The notes: generated from the letters alone by a model not told the origin. Shown: positions 42,570 through 53,422, counted from the stretch's first letter. The stretch: 64,000 bases of DNA from Paraburkholderia caffeinilytica (GCF_003368325.1 NZ_CP031467.1:3100001-3164000); one strand, 5' to 3'. Made by a program: numbers and translations.

Positions 42570-44456
42570 TCATGGTACTGGCGATGCTGCCGCGCCGCTA
42601 TCGGGGGTTGCCGCAGCCTCAAGTTCTCCCGCCACGGTGCCGTTATGCGGCGGTTGCCCGGTTGCCTGAGCCATGGCCTGTTCGTGCTTCATCAGGTTAA
42701 GGCCGGTGTGCACCAGCGCGACGTGCGAAAAGCCTTGCGGGAAATTACCGACCAGGCGCTTCGCGGCCGGATCGTACTCTTCCGCGAGCAAACCGACGTC
42801 ATTGCAGAGGTCGAGCAGCCGTTCGTACATCGCGGTGGCTTCGTCGATGCGGCCTTGCAGCGCCAGGTTGTCCACCATCCAGAACGAGCACGCGAGGAAG
42901 GTGCCTTCGCCGGGCGGCAGGCCGTCGTCGTATTCGGTGGTGCGGTAGCGCATCACGAAGCCGTCGTGCATCAAATCCTTTTCGATCGCTTCCACCGTGC
43001 CCTTGACGCGCGGGTCCGCCGGCGGGAGGAAGCCGACCAGCGGCATCAACAGCACGCTCGCATCGAGCTGGTCGCTGCCGTAGGACTGGGAGAACGCGTT
43101 GAGCGCCGGATTCCATGCCTTCGCGCAGACTTCCGCGTGGATTGCCGCGCGGGTCGTGCGCCATTCGTCGAGTGGGCCTTCCAGCTTGAACATTTCGGCG
43201 GACCGGATGGCGCGGTCGTAGGCGACCCACGCCATCACCTTGGAGAAGGTGAAGTGCTGGCGGCCGCCGCGCGTTTCCCAGATGCCTTCGTCCGGCTCCT
43301 GCCAGATCGTGTCGAGATGGCGGAGCAACGCGCGCTGCACGTTCCATGCGGTGTCGTCCGCCTGCAGGCCGCCGACGCGCGCGAGATGCAGCGCGTTCAT
43401 CACTTCGCCGTAGACGTCGAGCTGGCGCTGACCGACCGCGTTGTTGCCGATCCGCACGGGCTTGGCATCCTGATAGCCCGGCAGCCAGTCGATTTCGAAC
43501 TCGGGCAGGCGCCGCTCGCCGGCGATCCCGTACATGATCTGCAACTGGTCGGGCGCGCCGGCCATCACGCGGCCGAGCCAGCTGCGCCACGCGCGGGCTT
43601 CGTCGTAGTAGCCGCCGCGCATCATCGCGAGCAGCGTGATGGTGGCGTCGCGCAGCCAGCAGTAGCGGTAGTCCCAGTTGCGCGTGCCGCCCAACTGTTC
43701 GGGCAGCGAGGTGGTGGGCGCGGCGACGATGCCGCCGGTCGGCTCGTACGCAAGCGCCTTCAGCGTAATCAGCGAGCGCTGGATCTGCGCGGCCCATTTG
43801 CCTTCGACCGTGCTGCGCGCGGACCATTCGAGCCAATGGTTCTCGGTGCGGGCGAGCGACGTGTGCGGATCGCGTCCCGGCGGAATGCGCAGATGCGACG
43901 CCGCATAGGCCAGCGAAAACGGCACGCGCTCGCCTTCGCTCACGGTGAACGCGGAGACGGTCTTCATGTCCTCGCCACGCAACTCGACTGGCGTGCGCAG
44001 CACGACAGTGTCCGGGCCGACGATCGCCTTGACGCCGCTGTCGTGCTTCAGGCGATCCACCCACGGAACCGAAAAGCCATAGTCGAAGCGCAGCACCAGT
44101 TCCATCCGCATGCGCACCGCACCGCGTTTGCCGACCACGATCCGCACCATCTCCGACCAGCCGTTGCCCGGCGGCATGAAGTCGATCAGCGTGACCGCGC
44201 CGTCGGGCGTTTCGAAATCGGTTTCCAGGACCAGCGTCTCACCGCGATAACGGCGCGTGATCGTGGGCGGCGTATCCGAATCCGAGACCGGCGAAATCAG
44301 CCAGCGGCCGTTGTCGGGCGTGCCGAGCAGGGCGGCAAAGCACGCGCCGGAGTCGAAGCGCGGCCAGCAGAGCCAGTCGACCGAACCGTCGCGGGAGACG
44401 AGCGCGGCCGTGTGGCCGTCGCCGATGAGCGCATAGTCTTCGATGAGTGCGGGCAT
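42570..44456 (-). CDS. Glycoside hydrolase family 15 protein (glucoamylase/trehalase-like)
   Basis: A 628-residue protein. The N-terminal beta-sandwich (residues 1-270) begins IEDYALIGDGHTAALVSRDG. The alpha/alpha-barrel follows, with CWLRDATITLLAMM and WQEPDEGIWETRGGRQHFT, where the Glu is the probable general acid. A second acidic segment is LPPGEGTFLACSFW near the C-terminus. Bacterial GH15 enzymes hydrolyse alpha-glucans or trehalose, releasing glucose. No signal peptide is present, so it acts in the cytoplasm. It is alone on its strand. Confidence 0.92.
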   Translation of the reverse strand: MPALIEDYALIGDGHTAALVSRDGSVDWLCWPRFDSGACFAALLGTPDNGRWLISPVSDSDTPPTITRRYRGETLVLETDFETPDGAVTLIDFMPPGNGWSEMVRIVVGKRGAVRMRMELVLRFDYGFSVPWVDRLKHDSGVKAIVGPDTVVLRTPVELRGEDMKTVSAFTVSEGERVPFSLAYAASHLRIPPGRDPHTSLARTENHWLEWSARSTVEGKWAAQIQRSLITLKALAYEPTGGIVAAPTTSLPEQLGGTRNWDYRYCWLRDATITLLAMMRGGYYDEARAWRSWLGRVMAGAPDQLQIMYGIAGERRLPEFEIDWLPGYQDAKPVRIGNNAVGQRQLDVYGEVMNALHLARVGGLQADDTAWNVQRALLRHLDTIWQEPDEGIWETRGGRQHFTFSKVMAWVAYDRAIRSAEMFKLEGPLDEWRTTRAAIHAEVCAKAWNPALNAFSQSYGSDQLDASVLLMPLVGFLPPADPRVKGTVEAIEKDLMHDGFVMRYRTTEYDDGLPPGEGTFLACSFWMVDNLALQGRIDEATAMYERLLDLCNDVGLLAEEYDPAAKRLVGNFPQGFSHVALVHTGLNLMKHEQAMAQATGQPPHNGTVAGELEAAATPDSGAAASPVP

Positions 44457-44568
44457 GGAGGAGCGTGCCTGTTTTACGCGAGGCGACGGCCGCCGCGCCT
44501 GGGGTCATTGTTTTTGCCGGGCTCGCGCCATGCGTTCTGGTTCAGCGCGCAATGCGGCAAAACGTGAG

Positions 44569-44598
44569 TTGGTAAATTGTCAAATCACTGCCTACAAT
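44569..44598 (+). promoter_or_regulatory. Probable promoter of the 81-residue gene
   Basis: TTGGTA (44569-44574) and TACAAT (44593-44598), spaced 18 bases, about 90 bases before the ATG at 44687. Confidence 0.4.
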
Positions 44599-44686
44599 CA
44601 ATTTTCATGCCGATGCCTGGAGCCCTCTGGATCATGCACCGGCCCCGCCCTGGCGCATGCAGACGCCGTTTTCGAGGATCCAAGCA

Positions 44687-44932
44687 ATGCTGAACCCGTC
44701 GAAATCCGATTGCATCACAATTCTCTCCGCTGCCAACGAACTGGCCGACGACTCGATGTTGCCGCTCGAACATGGCCAGCTGGGCCTGAGCCGTAACGGA
44801 ATGCTGGCTGCGGCGGCCTTTCTGATCGAGCGGGCTTGTTTCCGCCGTCATCAGGAGGGCGACGGTCATTATGCCGTCGGCGGATTGTCGTTGCAGGGGC
44901 GCTTGCGGCTGGAACAGCTTTCGAACGGCTGA
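44687..44932 (+). CDS. Small conserved hypothetical protein (81 aa)
   Basis: An 81-residue soluble protein that begins MLNPSKSDCITILSAANELA. GAGGA lies eight bases before this ATG, which is better than the in-frame ATG 30 bases upstream. It contains MLPLEHGQLGLSRNGMLAAAAFLIERACFR, a likely helix-turn-helix-shaped segment, and ends in LRLEQLSNG. It resembles short unannotated Burkholderia proteins. No domain was recognised and no function is proposed. It is divergent from the GH15 gene. Confidence 0.7.
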   Translation: MLNPSKSDCITILSAANELADDSMLPLEHGQLGLSRNGMLAAAAFLIERACFRRHQEGDGHYAVGGLSLQGRLRLEQLSNG

Positions 44933-45180
44933 CCGTCTGTCCACTGCGCGAGTTCGCACCGCGCGGCTGTGCGCGCTTGTCCTGTATCGGGCGCGTTGCA
45001 TCCGGCGCGCAGTCGTCATGCACACGCCGCTTCCCCATGCCACGTGGTGCGCCGCCGCAGCGGCCATCCATAGGCGCTCCACTCCCCACACCGGAATCCC
45101 TTCGTGCGACGCGCTGCCGGGCCGGCACTGCGCCCGGTCGAGCGTCCCTTGTCGCTTCCATGGCTGACTGCCGCCGCCGC

Positions 45181-45333
45181 TCAGAAGTGCGACGCCCCCA
45201 CGCCGAAAATCCCAATGATGCCGATGATGATCAGATAGAGCGCGACGATGTAGTTCAACAGGCGCGGCATGACGAGAATCAGAATACCGGCGATCAACGA
45301 AACCAGCGGGCCCAGGCTGAGTGTGACGTTCAT
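45181..45333 (-). CDS. DUF3096 small membrane protein
   Basis: A 50-residue protein that is almost entirely two membrane helices: LSLGPLVSLIAGILILVMP and LLNYIVALYLIIIGIIGIFG. This matches DUF3096, a family of tiny membrane proteins of unknown role in proteobacteria. The Met at 45333 has GGAG five bases upstream; a longer reading adds a Cys-rich stretch with no signal. It lies 248 bases past the 81-residue gene and faces it. Confidence 0.88.
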   Translation of the reverse strand: MNVTLSLGPLVSLIAGILILVMPRLLNYIVALYLIIIGIIGIFGVGASHF

Positions 45334-45598
45334 GAAGACTCCATAGTGTGAGAGGGGGAGACGCGTTTGAAAAAACACCCCGCCGGCGGGACAATTGCTA
45401 CACATGCGCCGATATGCCGGCTAGCCGTTCGAGGCCCGGCCTACGCGGCCCGGCCGATCGCGGCCCGGCCGGATTCGCTGCATGATCCGGCGCAACGCTT
45501 CTATACTTGCCTCGATAAAACAATTCGACCGATTGCGCGGCAGACCAGCGACACCGTTACAACCGAATCGACCAGATAACCGATGTAGAGGAGGTCAC

Positions 45599-46894
45599 AT
45601 GCTTCGCCGTCGCCGGGCCGCAATGCGTGCCGTCTCAAGCGCTCCTTTGCCTTCTGCTGCTCAATCCACCTCATGGCGCGTCGAGAGGCCGGCACCTCTT
45701 TGCTCCGCCCGCTCGATAATAAACGGTTTCGTGCTCATGGTCTCGATTGTTGCTTCGCATGCGTTTGCGCAAGATTCCGGCCCGGTTCCCGCCGACGGCG
45801 TTTATGACATGCTGGTCGGCACTTACACCGGCGGCAAGAGCGAAGGGGTGTACGTCTATCGCTTCGACACGAAGACGGGCGAAGCGACCCGCGTGTCGGT
45901 CGCGCAGACGGTCAACCCGTCGTATCTGGTGGTGAGCCGGGACCGCCGCTTCGTCTATGCGGTCAACGAATTGCCCGGCGACAACGGCCCGGCGACACAA
46001 CGCGGCGGCATCAGCGCGTTTCGCTTCGACGCCGCGAGCGGCCAGCTCACCTTTCTCAACAAGGTCTCGGCGGACGGCAATGATCCGTGCTATCTGAGCC
46101 TGTCGCCGGACGGCAAATATCTGCTGACCGCGAACTACTCGGTGGCGGCCGATCCGGGCGGCAGCTTCGCGGTGTTCCCATTGCAGGCGGATGGCCAGGT
46201 CGGGGCGTCGGTGCTGACGGTGCACCATGAAGGCGGCGGTCCGGTGAAGGGTCGTCAGGACAACTCGCACGTGCATTCCACCGTGTTCTCGCCGGACGGT
46301 CATTACCTGTTCGCGCAGGACCTGGGCGCCGACAAGCTCTACTCGTACCGCTACACGCCGGACGGAAGCCGCGGCCTGTTCGGCCCGACCGATTGGCGCT
46401 ACACCCAGGAGAAAGCGGGCACGGGCCCGCGTCACCTGGTGTTCGGCGCGGACGGCAAGCATGCGTATCTGACGAGCGAGTTGAGCGCTACGGTCAGCAC
46501 CTTCAACTACGCCGACGGCAAGCTCACGCAGGTGCAAACGATCTCGTTGACCGAGCCCGGCTTCAAGGGCGCGGTAGGCGCCGCGGCCATTCACCTGTCG
46601 CCGGACGGGCGCTTTCTGTACGCCACGAATCGTGGCGATGCGAACGAGATCGTGATCTTCTCGGTCGATCCGGCCAACGGTCATCTGAAGAAGATTGGAC
46701 ACCAGTCGAGCCTTGGCAAGTCGCCGCGCGAATTCGCGATCGACCCGACCGGCAACTGGCTGATTGTCGGCAATCAGAACAGCGGCACGGTGTATGTGTT
46801 CAAGCGCGATCGGCAGAGCGGATTGCTCGAAGCGAATCCGAAGCGTATCGAGATCGACTCGCCGGTGGACTTCAAGCTGGTGTCGCCGTCGTGA
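45599..46894 (+). CDS. Secreted lactonase-fold protein (6-phosphogluconolactonase-like)
   Basis: A 431-residue seven-bladed beta-propeller of the lactonase family (PF10282). It has repeating blade motifs such as VGTYTGGKSEGVYVYRFD, VSRDRRFVYAVNEL, LSPDGKYLLTANYSV and LSPDGRFLYATNRGDANEIV. After a basic N-terminal stretch, a hydrophobic segment (INGFVLMVSIVASHAFAQ) near residues 40-58 is probably a signal peptide ending before DSGP, so it is likely periplasmic, unlike cytoplasmic Pgl. GAGGAGGTCAC gives a near-perfect ribosome site for the ATG at 45599. The substrate is unproven. Confidence 0.87.
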   Translation: MLRRRRAAMRAVSSAPLPSAAQSTSWRVERPAPLCSARSIINGFVLMVSIVASHAFAQDSGPVPADGVYDMLVGTYTGGKSEGVYVYRFDTKTGEATRVSVAQTVNPSYLVVSRDRRFVYAVNELPGDNGPATQRGGISAFRFDAASGQLTFLNKVSADGNDPCYLSLSPDGKYLLTANYSVAADPGGSFAVFPLQADGQVGASVLTVHHEGGGPVKGRQDNSHVHSTVFSPDGHYLFAQDLGADKLYSYRYTPDGSRGLFGPTDWRYTQEKAGTGPRHLVFGADGKHAYLTSELSATVSTFNYADGKLTQVQTISLTEPGFKGAVGAAAIHLSPDGRFLYATNRGDANEIVIFSVDPANGHLKKIGHQSSLGKSPREFAIDPTGNWLIVGNQNSGTVYVFKRDRQSGLLEANPKRIEIDSPVDFKLVSPS

Positions 46895-46907
46895 GGCTGG
46901 GGCGTGT

Positions 46908-49900
46908 TCATTCCGCCGGTCCCGGCGCGAGCACTTCGCGGCTGCCGTTGATGCCCATTGCGGACACCAGGCCCGCCGTCTCCATCTGCTCGACGAGGCG
47001 CGCCGCGCGGTTATAACCGATGCGCAATTGCCGCTGCACCGACGAGATCGACGCGCGCCGCGTGCGTACTACGAAGGCGACGGCTTCATCGTAAAGCGGA
47101 TCGGCTTCGGCATCCGGCGTGTCGCCGAACAGATCGGGCGACGCGCCTTCGGTAGCCGGGCCGTCGAGAATGCCTTCTTCGTACTGCGGTTCGCCGAACT
47201 GCTTCAGATACTCGACGATCCGATGTACTTCCTCGTCGGCGACGAACGCGCCGTGCACGCGCTGCGGATAACCCGTGCCTGGCGGCAGGAACAGCATGTC
47301 GCCCTGGCCGAGCAGGGATTCGGCGCCCATCTGATCGAGAATGGTGCGCGAGTCGATTTTCGACGACACCTGGAAGGCCACGCGCGTCGGAATGTTCGCC
47401 TTGATGAGGCCGGTGATCACGTCCACCGACGGACGCTGCGTCGCCAGAATCAGGTGAATGCCGGCGGCGCGCGCCTTCTGCGCGAGACGCGCGATCAGCT
47501 CCTCGATCTTCTTGCCCGCGACCATCATCAAGTCGGCCAGCTCGTCGATCACCACAACGATCAGCGGCAGCGGTGCGAGCGGTTCGGGCGCCTCCGGCGT
47601 CAGCGAGAACGGGTTGCCGAGCTTCTTGCCCTTGGCTTCCGTGTCGCGAATCTTCTGGTTGAAGCCTGCCAGGTTGCGCACACCGACCGCTGACATGAGC
47701 CGGTAGCGCTTTTCCATTTCGCCGACGCACCAGTTCAGCGCGTTGGCGGCCAGCTTCATGTCGGTCACGACCGGCGCGAGCAGATGCGGGATGCCTTCGT
47801 ACACCGACAGCTCCAGCATCTTCGGGTCGATCATGATCAGGCGCACTTCTTCGGGCGTCGCCTTGTAGAGCAGCGAGCAGATCATCGCGTTGATCGCCAC
47901 GGACTTGCCCGAACCCGTCGTGCCGGCCACCAGCATGTGCGGCGCCTTCGCCAGATCGGCGACCACCGGATGGCCGGTGATGTCCTTGCCCATCGCCAGC
48001 GTCAACTGTGAATGCGAGTTCTGGTAGACGCCGGCTTCGAGGATTTCGGACAGGCGGATCGTCTGCCGCTTCGCATTCGGCAACTCGAGACCCATGCAGG
48101 TCTTGCCGGGAATCGTCTCGACCACGCGAATGGACGTGAGACCAAGGCCGCGCGACAGGTCCTTCATCAGGCCGACAATCTGGCTGCCTCGCACGCCCAG
48201 CGCCGGCTCGACTTCGAAGCGCGTGATGACCGGGCCGGCCGAATGACCGACCACCGTGACCGGCACCTTGAATTCCTGTAGGCGCTGTTCGATCAGCAGG
48301 CCGGTTTCGATGAGATTTTCTTCTGAAACGGGTTCGACGTCGGTGTCGGCGCGCGCGAGCAGATCGAGCGTCGGCAACTCGACCATCGATGCCGCGGGTG
48401 CGCGAAATTCGAAGCCGTTAGCGGGGCTGTGGCCGCGCAGCGGCGCGCGCTGGATCGGGGGCTCCGGGGGGGCTGCGGGTTCGTCGACGATGGCGGCAGA
48501 GGCTATTGGTGCGGGCTGGACCGCGAAGCTTGGGAAGCGAACCACGTTCGACGCGTCCGAGGCGGTGCCTTGCGGCTCCGCTGCGGCTACGATGGCCGAG
48601 GCGGCGGGCGGGTTCAAATCGTCAGAACCGTCCGATACGTCCGATACGTCCGGCAGGGCAGGGGCATCCATCGCATCGGCGTCGACTGGCGCCGCTGCTT
48701 CGCTCGCGCTCGCGACGTGCCAAGGCGGTGTGGCGTGATACATCGGCACGGGCGTCGCGGTGTGCGCGTGAGTCGGCGCGATCTGTGCAACGTGTGTCGT
48801 CGCGTCCTGCGACGGCGTGTCGGCCGGGCTGGATGACGGCACTTCTTCCGTGCGCATTTCGCTAGCGTGCGCTAGGACCGCTGTATCGGCAGTAGTCGCC
48901 CCATTCGACGCCGCAATTTGAGAATCGAGTGCAGGCTGGTTAAACGGCTGCGCCTGTTTAGCGGGCGAATTTGCGTTGCTGTCTTTATCAATTTCGGGGT
49001 GTGTCGGTTCGTCTTCGACGAATGGCGACACGTCCGCTTGCGCGCGGCTCGCTTCCAACTGGGCCGCAAAGATTTGAAACGGCGTAGGCGTGGGCATCGG
49101 CGCTGCATACTGCATGGCTGGTGCTGGTGCTGGTGCTGGTGCTGGTGCTGGTGCTGGTGCTGGTGCTGGTGCTGGTGCTGGTGCTTGCACCAGTGCCTCC
49201 ACTTGTACTGATGTCGACGGCTCTCCTGGTGCCGAAACCTCTATTGGTGTCGATGCATCTGCTGGTGCCGAAGCATCTGCTGGTGCCGAAACCTCCGCCG
49301 ATGCCGAAGCCTCTGCCAATACCGCCTCTTGCGCCGACGCCAATGCGGATGCCGACATATGCACCGCGACCAACGGTGCCTGGATAACCGGCGGCTCAAT
49401 CGGCCATTGCACGACGGGCTCGGTGCCTGGCTCGACCGGCGCTTCGGAAGCGGCTTCGATCCCCAGCGTTTCGACCTGCGACTGCGCCGGCGCAGCAGGG
49501 CGCTGCGGCGCGGCCCCGGCTACGTCCTGCAAAGGCGCGCTTACTACCGGCACCTCAGCCATTCCAAGTTCGCGTGCACTCGGCGAAGCCACGCCCGATT
49601 GCCCAGCCTCGACCGGCGGCTCGGCGCTCGCCGGAGTCGTCGTGACCGTCGCATTTTCCGCGCCGGTGCTGCGCGCGAGGCTGACGCCGGCGATGTCGGT
49701 CCAGCGCGCGGCGTTTTCCGCGATGCTGCGAAGGGTTTCCTGGACGCTGGCGGGCGGCGCGACCTTCTGCGCTGTGGCCATCGGCCGGGTATAACTCGGG
49801 GCCGGTGTACTGAGTGAAGCCGGATGCCGCGTTGTCTGTGCCGGCGCGGTGTTGCCGTTCGCGCGCGGAGCGGGCGAGAGCGGCTGCCCGGCGGCCGTGG

Positions 49901-50834
49901 AGCGAGCTCCCGAAAATGTCCCACCGGCGCCTGAACCCGGCATCGTCGACGGACGGCCTTCGCCGGCCGAAGCGTTCGTCGCCGAACCGGTTGCCGATGC
50001 GGGTGCGCGCGGCGCCGTTGCCGGCTCTCGCAACCATCCGGCCGGCGCAACCGGCTCGATTGGCATCCGTGCAGCCCGGTCTATGTTCGGCGAGGGCGTC
50101 TGGGTCGGCGTCTGCGCCTGCATCGGCACGTGTGGCCGTCGTGCTTGGCGCGGCGGCGTGGCGGACGTGCGCAGCACCGGCTCCGCCTGCGCGGGCTGGT
50201 TGCGCGTCTTCCCCGCGTCGGCGCGCCAGTTCGCTCCGGCGCTACGCGCCGCTGCGTCCCTGGCCGCCGCTGCACCGGCCGAACCGGTAGCCGCAGCCGC
50301 GCCGCGGCCGTTTGCCGGTGGCCGCCAGACGGTCGGGCGCGCATAGCGTCCATTGCTTTTGGGCGCCATCGTATTGGTGGACGTCGACAGGTGCGACGGC
50401 AAACCGTCGTCGACGCTGCGATGGCGGCGCGCTTCCTCGTCGCGTTTCGCGAGGCCGCGCGACAGACCGAGGCCGAATGCACCGTCGGCCCACACGACGG
50501 CGTCGCGCCAGCGGAAGTCGATCAGCCAGGGCAGGCTGATCGCGAGCAGGGCAAGCGCCGCGAGCGGCGTGCCGATATGTCCGAGCAGATGACCGAAGCC
50601 CGCTGCCAGCGCGTGGCCGAAGCCATTCACGCCGGCCGCGCCGACCAGCGACGCCTCCAGCGTGCAGCTTGCCACCATGACGCAGACGAAGCCGAGCCAA
50701 AGGCGGATCGTGCCGGGGCCGCGCAAACCCGCGCCGCCCGGCAGCACCGACTTCACGAGGCGCCACAAAAGAGGAATGAACCAGACGGCCGACCCGCCGA
50801 ACCAGCCGAAAACTACCGTGTGCATACTAGACAT
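46908..50834 (-). CDS. ftsK: FtsK/SpoIIIE-family DNA translocase with long repetitive linker
   Basis: A 1308-residue DNA translocase. The N-terminal 100 residues have about three membrane segments. Residues about 130-850 are a low-complexity linker rich in Ala, Pro, Ser and Thr, including an Ala-Pro run from the hexamer array. The motor follows: Walker A GTTGSGKS (Lys977), Walker [17 protein letters not shown], and the C-terminal gamma winged helix ([20 protein letters not shown]) that reads polar DNA sites. It is adjacent to no lolA or trxB, so it looks like the second of two FtsK paralogues typical of Burkholderia. The start at ATG 50834 is uncertain (TTG and another ATG are nearby). Confidence 0.93.
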   Translation of the reverse strand: MSSMHTVVFGWFGGSAVWFIPLLWRLVKSVLPGGAGLRGPGTIRLWLGFVCVMVASCTLEASLVGAAGVNGFGHALAAGFGHLLGHIGTPLAALALLAISLPWLIDFRWRDAVVWADGAFGLGLSRGLAKRDEEARRHRSVDDGLPSHLSTSTNTMAPKSNGRYARPTVWRPPANGRGAAAATGSAGAAAARDAAARSAGANWRADAGKTRNQPAQAEPVLRTSATPPRQARRPHVPMQAQTPTQTPSPNIDRAARMPIEPVAPAGWLREPATAPRAPASATGSATNASAGEGRPSTMPGSGAGGTFSGARSTAAGQPLSPAPRANGNTAPAQTTRHPASLSTPAPSYTRPMATAQKVAPPASVQETLRSIAENAARWTDIAGVSLARSTGAENATVTTTPASAEPPVEAGQSGVASPSARELGMAEVPVVSAPLQDVAGAAPQRPAAPAQSQVETLGIEAASEAPVEPGTEPVVQWPIEPPVIQAPLVAVHMSASALASAQEAVLAEASASAEVSAPADASAPADASTPIEVSAPGEPSTSVQVEALVQAPAPAPAPAPAPAPAPAPAPAPAMQYAAPMPTPTPFQIFAAQLEASRAQADVSPFVEDEPTHPEIDKDSNANSPAKQAQPFNQPALDSQIAASNGATTADTAVLAHASEMRTEEVPSSSPADTPSQDATTHVAQIAPTHAHTATPVPMYHATPPWHVASASEAAAPVDADAMDAPALPDVSDVSDGSDDLNPPAASAIVAAAEPQGTASDASNVVRFPSFAVQPAPIASAAIVDEPAAPPEPPIQRAPLRGHSPANGFEFRAPAASMVELPTLDLLARADTDVEPVSEENLIETGLLIEQRLQEFKVPVTVVGHSAGPVITRFEVEPALGVRGSQIVGLMKDLSRGLGLTSIRVVETIPGKTCMGLELPNAKRQTIRLSEILEAGVYQNSHSQLTLAMGKDITGHPVVADLAKAPHMLVAGTTGSGKSVAINAMICSLLYKATPEEVRLIMIDPKMLELSVYEGIPHLLAPVVTDMKLAANALNWCVGEMEKRYRLMSAVGVRNLAGFNQKIRDTEAKGKKLGNPFSLTPEAPEPLAPLPLIVVVIDELADLMMVAGKKIEELIARLAQKARAAGIHLILATQRPSVDVITGLIKANIPTRVAFQVSSKIDSRTILDQMGAESLLGQGDMLFLPPGTGYPQRVHGAFVADEEVHRIVEYLKQFGEPQYEEGILDGPATEGASPDLFGDTPDAEADPLYDEAVAFVVRTRRASISSVQRQLRIGYNRAARLVEQMETAGLVSAMGINGSREVLAPGPAE
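49120..49185 (-). repeat. Hexamer tandem repeat (GGTGCT), 11 copies, inside ftsK
   Basis: Eleven exact GGTGCT units encode an Ala-Pro dipeptide run on the minus strand. The neighbouring 49200-49340 carries degenerate 18-base relatives encoding Ala-Asp-Ala-Ser-type repeats. Copy-number changes preserve frame. Confidence 0.95.
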
Positions 50835-51064
50835 CAACGAATGACGGACGCGTGGAAACGCAATCCGTCGAGTTTAACCGGCGAAGCCCGATGCTTCGAA
50901 GGCAGACGCAAGTATGCTTGCGTCAGAATGGGAAAGCAGGCCGATCCGCGGCCTGCCGTCGGTGAAAAACAACGGCTGCTAAGACAGCCTGCGCGTGCCG
51001 TCTGGGCAGCGCCGGCAGCAACCGGCCAACCGCTTGTCTGCCTGCGGATCGATCCGTCTACGTA

Positions 51065-51604
51065 TCACTTGGCGCTGCGATCGAACGTGAGCGTGTCGCC
51101 GTTGTCGAGCACCAGCTGCATCTGCTGCGGGGCGCGCATCTGCACGCCGGTGCGGTCGATGTGGTTCAGCGCGTCGAGATACGAGCCTTCGATCTGTCCG
51201 CCCGGTGTCATGCACGCCATGCGCGTGCCGCCCAGGGTGCCGAAGCTCAGCTTGCCGTCCTTCAGCGCATACGAGCCCATGTAGCGATTGCAGCCTGAAA
51301 AGCCGCTGGCGTGACGCTGGCCTTTGTCGGTGGAGAGCACCAGCGTGATCGGCGCGCCCTGATCCGCGGACGGAATCGCACGCGCCGTGCCGTCGGCCTG
51401 TTTCCAGCCGGAGAGCACCCAACTGGTGTCGTCGAGCAGCTGCGTGGCCGCCGGGTTGAACGGATCGGGCGGCGCGGCTTCCGAATCGGGATGCTTCGGG
51501 ATGGCGCACGCGCTGCAGAGCGCGGCGAGGCCCAACGCGGCGATGGCCGTGCGCGCATAAGGGATGAAGCGCGCAACACCTCGCGCGGAGGAGCTTTGGA
51601 GCAT
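51065..51604 (-). CDS. META-domain (HslJ-like) lipoprotein
   Basis: A 179-residue lipoprotein. The Met at 51604 precedes the signal RFIPYARTAIAALGLAALCSAC, with lipobox-like LCSAC; a longer reading adds a Cys/Arg-rich, unlikely N-terminus. The META domain has DDTSWVLSGWKQ, GCNRYMGSYALKDGKLSFG and GTRMACMTPGG, as in HslJ. HslJ-like proteins are linked to novobiocin resistance and heat shock, but no molecular activity is known. It is divergent from purT across a 12-base repeat array. Confidence 0.87.
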   Translation of the reverse strand: MLQSSSARGVARFIPYARTAIAALGLAALCSACAIPKHPDSEAAPPDPFNPAATQLLDDTSWVLSGWKQADGTARAIPSADQGAPITLVLSTDKGQRHASGFSGCNRYMGSYALKDGKLSFGTLGGTRMACMTPGGQIEGSYLDALNHIDRTGVQMRAPQQMQLVLDNGDTLTFDRSAK

Positions 51605-51693
51605 GACGTCGTTCCTCTTCAGACTGGCGAAGGCGTAAGGGTAACGCACTCGGCACGCCGCACGCGAGCGCGACGGCGCAGCGGATGCGGCAC

Positions 51694-51741
51694 GGGATGC
51701 GCATGGGGGTGCGCATCGGGGTGCGCATCGGGGTGCGCATG
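51694..51741. repeat. 12-bp tandem repeat, four units, in the META-purT gap
   Basis: Four head-to-tail 12-base units (51694-51741; the consensus GGGGTGCGCATC) with one or two changes in the outer copies. It ends 57 bases before the purT ATG, so it may sit at or near the purT promoter. Confidence 0.93.
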
Positions 51742-51798
51742 TTAACATCGTGCTCTACCCAATCCCACCCTCATCCGACTTTTATATCTGGAGACCCC

Positions 51799-53013
51799 AT
51801 GCAGATCGGCCAACGGATCGGCACGCCCCTTTCTGAATCCGCCACGCGCGTCATGCTGCTCGGCGCCGGCGAGCTCGGCAAGGAAGTGATCATCGCGCTG
51901 CAACGGCTGGGCGTCGAAGTGATCGCCGTTGACCGTTATCCGAACGCGCCGGGTCATCAGGTCGCCCATCGCGCGCACGTGATCGACATGACCGACCGCG
52001 CCGCCTTGCGCGCGCTGGTCGAACAGGAACGCCCGCACCTGATCGTTCCCGAGATCGAAGCCATCGCGACCGACGCACTTGCCGCCATCGAAAGCGACGG
52101 CCTCGCCGAAGTGATCCCGACCGCGCGCGCCACGCAACTCACCATGAACCGCGAAGGCATCCGCCGCCTGGCCGCTGAAGAACTCGGTCTGCCGACCTCG
52201 CCGTACGCGTTCGCCGATTCTCTCGAGGAACTGCGCGCGGGCATTGCCAAGGTCGGCTACCCGTGCGTGGTGAAGCCGGTGATGTCGTCGTCGGGCAAGG
52301 GGCAGTCGGTGCTGAAGAGCGACGCGGACGTCGACACCGCCTGGCAATACGCGATGGCGGGTGGCCGCGTGAATCACGGCCGGGTGATTGTCGAAGGGTT
52401 TATCGACTTCGAATACGAAATCACGCAACTGACCGTGCGCGCGATCGATCCGGCGAGCGGCGAAGTCAGCACGTATTTCTGCGACCCGATCGGGCACGTG
52501 CAGGTGGCGGGCGACTACGTCGAATCGTGGCAGCCGCAGCCGATGAGCCCGCTCGCGCTGGAGCGCTCGCGTGAAGTGGCGCACAAGGTGACGGCGGCAT
52601 TGGGCGGCAGGGGCCTCTTTGGCGTGGAACTTTTCGTGCGCGGCGATGACGTATGGTTCTCGGAAGTGAGTCCGCGTCCGCACGATACGGGTCTGGTCAC
52701 GCTGTGCTCGCAGCGCTTTTCGGAGTTCGAATTGCACGCGCGCGCGATTCTCGGTTTGCCGGTGGATACGTCGCTGCGGGCGCCGGGTGCGTCGGCGGTG
52801 ATTTACGGTGGGCTGGACGAAGAGGCGATCGCTTTCGAAGGTGTCGCGGCGGCGTTGGCGGTGCCGAATGCGGATCTGCGGCTCTTCGGCAAGCCGGAGA
52901 GTTTCGTCAAGCGCCGCATGGGCGTGGCGCTGGCCACCGGCGAGACCACCGGGGAGGCGCGCTCGCGTGCTAAGCAGGCCGCGGCGGCGGTGCGGCCGGT
53001 TTCCACGAAGTAG
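51799..53013 (+). CDS. purT: Formate-dependent phosphoribosylglycinamide formyltransferase
   Basis: A 404-residue ATP-grasp enzyme that uses formate and ATP to formylate GAR in purine synthesis, as an alternative to folate-dependent PurN. The start [10 protein letters not shown] has CTGGAGACCCC upstream. [20 protein letters not shown] begins the preATP domain, and [19 protein letters not shown] is the ATP-grasp lysine loop. [25 protein letters not shown] residues ([19 protein letters not shown]) hold metal/ATP ligands. It is close to, and divergent from, the META lipoprotein gene. Confidence 0.95.
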   Translation: MQIGQRIGTPLSESATRVMLLGAGELGKEVIIALQRLGVEVIAVDRYPNAPGHQVAHRAHVIDMTDRAALRALVEQERPHLIVPEIEAIATDALAAIESDGLAEVIPTARATQLTMNREGIRRLAAEELGLPTSPYAFADSLEELRAGIAKVGYPCVVKPVMSSSGKGQSVLKSDADVDTAWQYAMAGGRVNHGRVIVEGFIDFEYEITQLTVRAIDPASGEVSTYFCDPIGHVQVAGDYVESWQPQPMSPLALERSREVAHKVTAALGGRGLFGVELFVRGDDVWFSEVSPRPHDTGLVTLCSQRFSEFELHARAILGLPVDTSLRAPGASAVIYGGLDEEAIAFEGVAAALAVPNADLRLFGKPESFVKRRMGVALATGETTGEARSRAKQAAAAVRPVSTK

Positions 53014-53148
53014 CGCGCGTCGACGCGCGCTGCGGATCGCCGCGGCACATTGACGTGCGATGCTGATCTGCAATGCGGTCGCCGCGTGTTTCGCAAAGCC
53101 GTTGCGCGCGAAACCCGGCTCATGAAGTTCGTTGAAGTTGAGGTGCGT

Positions 53149-53361
53149 ATGACCCTGGCGTTCCGCAAGAACACGCGGTTTGGAAGACTGGGCTCCTTCG
53201 GAGCACTTGGCGTGCTGCTTGTGCTCTGTGCCGGCCTGACGGGGTGCGGCCTCGCCGCTGCGCCGTGCCGGGTCGCGTCGGCTGGGTTGAAGATCGTGCC
53301 GCTGGTCGGGCATGTGGCCGCAGCGCCGACCGACGCCTGCGCCGACGTGATCGATCCGTGA
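53149..53361 (+). CDS. DUF6726-like small lipoprotein
   Basis: A 70-residue probable lipoprotein. It has GALGVLLVLCAGLTGCGLAAAP, with LTGC as the lipobox. The mature part is short (CRVASAGLKIVPLVGHVAAAP), ending DACADVIDP. The ATG at 53149 has GAGG five bases upstream; another in-frame ATG at 53122 is weaker. It resembles the DUF6726 family of small Burkholderia lipoproteins, with no known function. It lies 135 bases after purT. Confidence 0.78.
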   Translation: MTLAFRKNTRFGRLGSFGALGVLLVLCAGLTGCGLAAAPCRVASAGLKIVPLVGHVAAAPTDACADVIDP

Positions 53362-53422
53362 TCGATCCATGAGCAATGCGCGACCGGTTCACGATAGGGT
53401 CATGAGTGTTCCGGGCGCGTAA

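Noticed and set aside
42522..44567. 681-residue plus-strand ORF over the GH15 gene
   Set aside because: It is the antisense of a certain GH15 gene; no motifs.
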